Part shown: positions 58,908-64,000 of the stretch, piece after piece
Numbering within the stretch: the stretch's first letter is position 1
How the letters are laid out: each line of letters opens with the position of its first letter
From: Streptomyces ficellus
GTDB taxonomy: Bacteria > Actinomycetota > Actinomycetes > Streptomycetales > Streptomycetaceae
Length of the DNA: 64,000 bases
Assembly (NCBI RefSeq): GCF_030406405.1
Contig: NZ_JAUEPL010000004.1
Location: forward strand, 1-64,000
Direction of reading: 5' to 3'
Translations under genes and position numbers: made by a program
Notes under the pieces: model-generated
Seen by the model: only the letters and a program-made list of their open reading frames with translations
Database searches by the model: none
Told to the model about the DNA's origin: nothing

Positions 58908-60140
58908 TCACTTGCCGGCCTTGCGCTTGTTCCACACGTCGAACCCGACCGCCGCCAGCAGCACCAGCCCCTTGATGACCTGCTGGTAGTCCGTGCCGAT
59001 GCCGACCAGGGACATCCCGTTGTTCAGCACGCCCAGCACCAGGCCGCCGATCACGGCGCCCATCACGGTGCCGACGCCGCCGCTCATCGAGGCGCCGCCG
59101 ATGAACGACGCGGCAATCGCCTCCAGTTCGAAGTTCAGGCCGGCCTGCGGGGTGCCCGCGTTCAGCCGCGCCGCGTACACACAGCCCGCCAGCGCCGCCA
59201 GCACGCCCATGTTGACGAAGACGAGGAAGGTGACCCGCTTGTCCTTGACGCCCGACAGCTTCGCCGCCGCCTTGTTGCCGCCCAGCGCGTACACATGGCG
59301 CCCGATGACCGCGTTGCGCATCACATAGCCCAGCCCGATCAGCAGCCCACCCGTGATCAGCATGACCACCGGCACGCCGTGGAAGCTGGCCAGGGTCAGC
59401 GTGAACGCGACGACGGCCGCGGTGATCGCCGTGCACTTGGCCACCCAGATGCCGGTCGGCACCACATCGAGCCCGTACGCCAGCTGCCGCCTGCGGTCGC
59501 GCCACTCGCGCAGCAGCAGGAAGACCACCGCGGCGAGACCGAGCAGCAGCGTCGGGTTGTGGTACTGCGTGTACGGGCCCATCTCCGGGATGAAGCCCTT
59601 GGCGATGTTCTGGAAGCCCTCGGGGAAGGGGGCGATCGACTGGCCCTCCAGCACGATCTGGGTGAGCCCCCGGAACAGCAGCATGCCCGCCAGCGTCACG
59701 ATGAACGACGGAATGCCGACGTAGGCGATGAAGTAGCCCTGCCACGCACCGGCCACCGCACCGATCAGCAGCGACAGCACCAGCGCCAGCACCCACGGCA
59801 TGTCGTGCTTGACCATCATCACCGCCGACATGGCGCCGACGAAGGCGACGACCGAGCCCACGGACAGGTCGATGTGGCCGGCGATGATGACGATCATCAT
59901 GCCCATGGCCAGGATGAGGATGTAGCCGTTCTGCTGGATCAGGTTGGAGACGTTGTTGGGCAGCAGCAGCGTGCCGTCGGTCCAGATCTGGAACAGCACG
60001 ATGATGAACGCCAGCGCGATGAGCATGCCGTACTGGCGCATGTTGCCGCGCAGTGCCTGGAGCAGCACGGCGCCTGCCGATGGCCGCTGCCCGGACGGTG
60101 CCGCGGACGCGTCACGCGGCGGAGTGGTCGTGGTGGTCAT
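58908..60140 (-). CDS. mmsB: Multiple-monosaccharide ABC permease (MmsB/GguB-like)
   Basis: A 410-residue CUT2-type permease with about ten helices. MRQYGMLIALAFIIVLFQIWTDG, NLIQQNGYILILAMGMMIVIIAGHIDLSVGSVVAFVG, IPSFIVTLAGMLLFRGL and ASFIGGASMSGGVGTVMGAVIGGLVLGVLNNGMSL match the GguB/XylH branch. It forms the membrane channel with MmsA and ChvE. It starts 9 bases after the mmsA stop and is followed by galM. Confidence 0.92.
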   Translation of the reverse strand: MTTTTTPPRDASAAPSGQRPSAGAVLLQALRGNMRQYGMLIALAFIIVLFQIWTDGTLLLPNNVSNLIQQNGYILILAMGMMIVIIAGHIDLSVGSVVAFVGAMSAVMMVKHDMPWVLALVLSLLIGAVAGAWQGYFIAYVGIPSFIVTLAGMLLFRGLTQIVLEGQSIAPFPEGFQNIAKGFIPEMGPYTQYHNPTLLLGLAAVVFLLLREWRDRRRQLAYGLDVVPTGIWVAKCTAITAAVVAFTLTLASFHGVPVVMLITGGLLIGLGYVMRNAVIGRHVYALGGNKAAAKLSGVKDKRVTFLVFVNMGVLAALAGCVYAARLNAGTPQAGLNFELEAIAASFIGGASMSGGVGTVMGAVIGGLVLGVLNNGMSLVGIGTDYQQVIKGLVLLAAVGFDVWNKRKAGK

Positions 60141-60149
60141 GACGGTGCC

Positions 60150-61702
<1,553 letters not shown>

Positions 61703-61706
<4 letters not shown>

Positions 61707-62815
61707 GAGAGCTGCCCGGCGGTGAAGTAGCCCTCGGAGACGAGGAGCTGGGTGTTCGACTTGTCGATGCTGACCGGGTCCAGCAGGAACGACGGCACGA
61801 TCTTCTTGCCGTTGTGGTAGTCCGTGGTGTTGTTGACCTCGGGCTTACGGCCGTTGAGGACGGCGTCGCCCATCGTGACCGCCTGCGCGGCGAGCTTGCG
61901 CGTGTCCTTGAAGACGGTCTGCGTCTGCTCGCCCCGGATGATCGACTTCACCGACGCCAGCTCCGCGTCCTGCCCGGTGACCACCGGCAGCGGCCGGCTC
62001 TTGGTGCCGTAACCGGCGCTCTTGAGCGCGGAGATGATGCCGATGGAGATGCCGTCGTACGGGGAGAGGACCGCGTCCACGCGCTCCTCGCCGTAGTTCT
62101 TGCTGATCAGGTCGTCCATCCGCTTCTGCGCGGTGCCGCCGTCCCAGCGCAGCGTGGTCGCCTGGTTCATCCGGGTCTGCTTGCTGCGTACGACGAGCTG
62201 GCCGGTGTCCAGGTACGGCTTGAGCACCTTCATGGCGCCGTTCCAGAAGTACTTGGTGTTGTTGTCGTCCGGCGAGCCCGCGAACAGCTCGATGTTGTAC
62301 GAGTCGCCCGTGCCCCTGGCGGGCTTGCCCAGCTTGAGCGCCTCGACGATGTACCTGGCCTCCAGCTCGCCGACCCGCTCGTTGTCGAACGACGCGTAGT
62401 AGTCGACGTTCTCGGTGCCCATGATGAGGCGGTCGTAGGAGATGACGGGGATGCCCGCGTCCTCCGCCCGCTGGAGCACCTCGGTGAGCGCGGAGCCGTC
62501 GATCGCGGCGATCACCAGCAGCTTGCGCCCCTTGGTGATCATGTTCTCTATCTGGGCGATCTGGTTCTCGACCTTGTCGTCGCCGTACTGGAGGTCGGTG
62601 TCGTAGCCGGCCTTCTGGAACTGCTTGGCCATGTTCCGGCCGTCGGCGATCCACCGCTCCGAGGACTTGGTGGGCATGGCGAGACCGATGGTGCCGCCCT
62701 CGCCGGCCTTGGGCTTGTAGCGGCTGCCGCCCCTGGCCTCCTGGCCGCAGGCGGTGAGCGAGGCGGTGAGCAGCGCGGCCAGAGTGGCCGCGGTGACGAT
62801 ACGAGCGATGCGCAT
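61703..62815 (-). CDS. chvE: Multiple-monosaccharide-binding lipoprotein (ChvE-like)
   Basis: A 370-residue lipoprotein. The signal ends in LTACGQ with the lipid-anchoring Cys23. The fold is a CUT2 binding protein: [110 protein letters not shown] and [27 protein letters not shown] are as in ChvE. The relatives bind several aldoses. It overlaps mmsA by 4 bases and starts 3 bases after the U32-like gene. Confidence 0.93.
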
Positions 62816-62818
62816 GGA

Positions 62819-63787
62819 TCAGTCGCCTTCCGGGACGGGGAAACGCCGCAGTTCGCCCGGCAGTCGCGCGCCGAGCGGTGACATGCCGCCGTCCGCGCCG
62901 TGCCGGGCCAGCAGATCGAGCACCAGCCGCCCCCGGCGCACCCGCTCGCGGGCGGTCGCGAGCGCGGTCTCGCGCAGCTGCGCTCCGTAGGGGTAGATGC
63001 CGGGGGAGCGGCTGAGGCCGAACTTCAGGTAGAGCGGGGCGCCGCGCCGGATCAGCTCGGCCGCCTCGTACATGCGGATGTAGCCGCCGAGGTCGTCCGG
63101 CGCCTCGATGTACATGTCCATCGGCGCCCGGCCGGCCAGGCGGATCTCGGTCAGGTGGTCCAGGGTCAGGTCCGAGGGCACGTTGATGGAGTCGGCGCCC
63201 AGGGCCTCGTACACGGCGTACGAGGCCGGGTTGACCGGGCCCGTCAGCGCGGACAGCTTGAAGGTGGTGTCGGCCGGCAGCCGCCCCGCCACGCGCAGGC
63301 GGTGCAGCGTCCACAGCACGCCCTCGTCCGCGACGAGCAGGCAGCGCACGCCGAGCGAGGTGGCCCGGCAGGCGTCCTCCACGCACCCCGCGAGCGCGTC
63401 GTGGCCACGGGCGCGCAGCCCGGCGCCGCCGGAGTCGGTGCGGGTGCCCGCCCCGATGTCCCAGGTGCCGCGCGGGCCGGTGAACAGGCAGAGCTCGATG
63501 TCGCGTTCGGCGCAGGAGTCCACCATCTCGGTGATCTCGGCGTCCGTGAGCATCCAGATGCCGCTGCCCTGGCTGATCCGGTGAATGGGTACGTCGAGCC
63601 GGGAGCTCTCCTTGAGGACGACGGCCAGGGCCTCCGGACCCTCGACCGAGGGGATCTCGGTGCGCCAGGTGCCGCCATCGGGGAAGGCGTGCGGCGAGGT
63701 GTCGGCCGGATCGACGGCGGGGGCCGGGTGGCCGATGGCGGCGAGGGCCTCCAAGCCGGGACGGCGGGGTACGGACGGGGCGGTCAC
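62819..63787 (-). CDS. U32-like TIM-barrel protein of sugar operon
   Basis: A 322-residue protein without signal peptide. It reads DVPIHRISQGSGIWMLTDAEITEMVDSCAERDIELCLFTGPRG, GVRCLLVADEGVLWTLHRLRVAGRLP, TFKLSALTGPVNPASYAVYEALGADSINVPSDLTLDHLTEIR and GAPLYLKFGLSRSPGIYPYGAQL: a TIM-barrel pattern that I associate with the U32 peptidase superfamily. No peptidase activity should be assumed; in this place, directly upstream of chvE-mmsA-mmsB-galM, a role in sugar catabolism is more likely. First visible gene of that operon. Confidence 0.6.
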   Translation of the reverse strand: MTAPSVPRRPGLEALAAIGHPAPAVDPADTSPHAFPDGGTWRTEIPSVEGPEALAVVLKESSRLDVPIHRISQGSGIWMLTDAEITEMVDSCAERDIELCLFTGPRGTWDIGAGTRTDSGGAGLRARGHDALAGCVEDACRATSLGVRCLLVADEGVLWTLHRLRVAGRLPADTTFKLSALTGPVNPASYAVYEALGADSINVPSDLTLDHLTEIRLAGRAPMDMYIEAPDDLGGYIRMYEAAELIRRGAPLYLKFGLSRSPGIYPYGAQLRETALATARERVRRGRLVLDLLARHGADGGMSPLGARLPGELRRFPVPEGD

Positions 63788-63833
63788 AGGACTCCTATGT
63801 TCGGTATGTCGGACGTGGTGCGGGCCGTTGGGT

Positions 63834-63877
63834 GTACGGCGGTACGGGGGCGGTCAGGGCGCCCCGTACCGCCGTAC
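63834..63877. terminator. Strong 16-bp hairpin terminator
   Basis: GTACGGCGGTACGGGG, 12-base loop, then its exact complement CCCCGTACCGCCGTAC. It lies just after the dehydrogenase gene and before the U32-like gene and should end the upstream transcript. Confidence 0.75.
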
Positions 63878-63913
63878 GGCACATGGCCGGTCTCAGGGCC
63901 GCTGGCCTCGGGC

Positions 63914-64000
63914 CTACGGGCGCAGCAGCACCTTGCCGGTCTTCGGGTCGCCGCCGCCGACCAGCGCGATGGCGTCCGCGAACCGCTCCAGCGGGAACTC
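63914..64000 (-). CDS. Zinc-type alcohol dehydrogenase, 3' end (partial)
   Basis: The last 28 codons and the stop are visible: FPLERFADAIALVGGG and DPKTGKVLLRP, a typical C-terminus of medium-chain zinc alcohol/polyol dehydrogenases. The rest lies beyond the window. Together with the operon to its left it probably belongs to a monosaccharide (for example fucose or arabinose) pathway, which is inference. Confidence 0.75.
   Translation of the reverse strand, partial: EFPLERFADAIALVGGGDPKTGKVLLRP

Overview
The window is high-GC actinobacterial chromosome, most likely Streptomyces or a close relative. This rests on strong third-position GC, many GTG starts, typical GGAGG ribosome sites, and families common in streptomycetes (DUF5133, a streptophobe-like membrane protein, MEDS/HATPase regulators, ABC sugar importers without their own ATPase). 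No rRNA, tRNA, CRISPR array, phage or intact insertion sequence was recognised.

Left part (1-4.2 kb): a cobalt ECF importer operon (cbiM-cbiN-cbiQ, reading leftwards, cut by the window edge) sits behind a clear cobalamin riboswitch. Behind it is a PTS-type dihydroxyacetone kinase operon (dhaK-dhaL-dhaM). From 4.3 to 16.3 kb lies a run of small stress-type genes: two CBS-domain proteins, DUF3072, a PEBP protein, an Rv2629-like release-factor-fold protein, DUF5133, a DJ-1/PfpI protein, DUF1876, ChaB, SRPBCC, SnoaL and VOC proteins, and a STAS + MEDS/HATPase partner-switching pair. A decayed IS4-type transposase lies among them.

From 16.4 to 23.5 kb is a phospho-signalling cluster: a DUF6777-like membrane-anchored protein, a polytopic membrane protein, a soluble Ser/Thr kinase, an SH3-like repeat protein and a double-FHA ABC transporter of the Rv1747 type. 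From 23.5 to 36.5 kb are assorted genes: a secreted metzincin protease, an SDR, a FUSC-type membrane protein, a YihY/BrkB protein, succinate-semialdehyde dehydrogenase, glutathionyl-hydroquinone reductase, an MmyB-type regulator, a LuxR-type regulator, a PHP-domain protein and a PAS-GAF-PP2C-HATPase phosphatase.

From 37 to 55.4 kb is the most interesting system, a polysaccharide-utilisation locus whose enzyme set points to xyloglucan. One leftward operon encodes a solute-binding lipoprotein, two permeases, GH74, GH42, GH95 and GH12. It is flanked by a secreted GH51 arabinofuranosidase, a LacI-family repressor and a divergent GH3 glycosidase carrying an inserted beta-trefoil-like segment. Four copies of a TCGAAGCGCTTCGA-type palindrome, two before lacI and two between the GH3 gene and the operon, tie the locus into one predicted LacI regulon. 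GH74 and GH12 would cut the backbone outside the cell, the importer would take up oligosaccharides (probably with a shared ATPase such as MsiK), and GH95, GH42 and GH3 would finish the work inside. No alpha-xylosidase was found in the window.

From 55.3 kb to the end are a membrane glycosyltransferase-like protein, an alginate-lyase-type gene that has lost its 3' half, and a leftward monosaccharide operon (U32-like protein, chvE, mmsA, mmsB, galM). The window ends in the 3' end of a zinc-type alcohol dehydrogenase.
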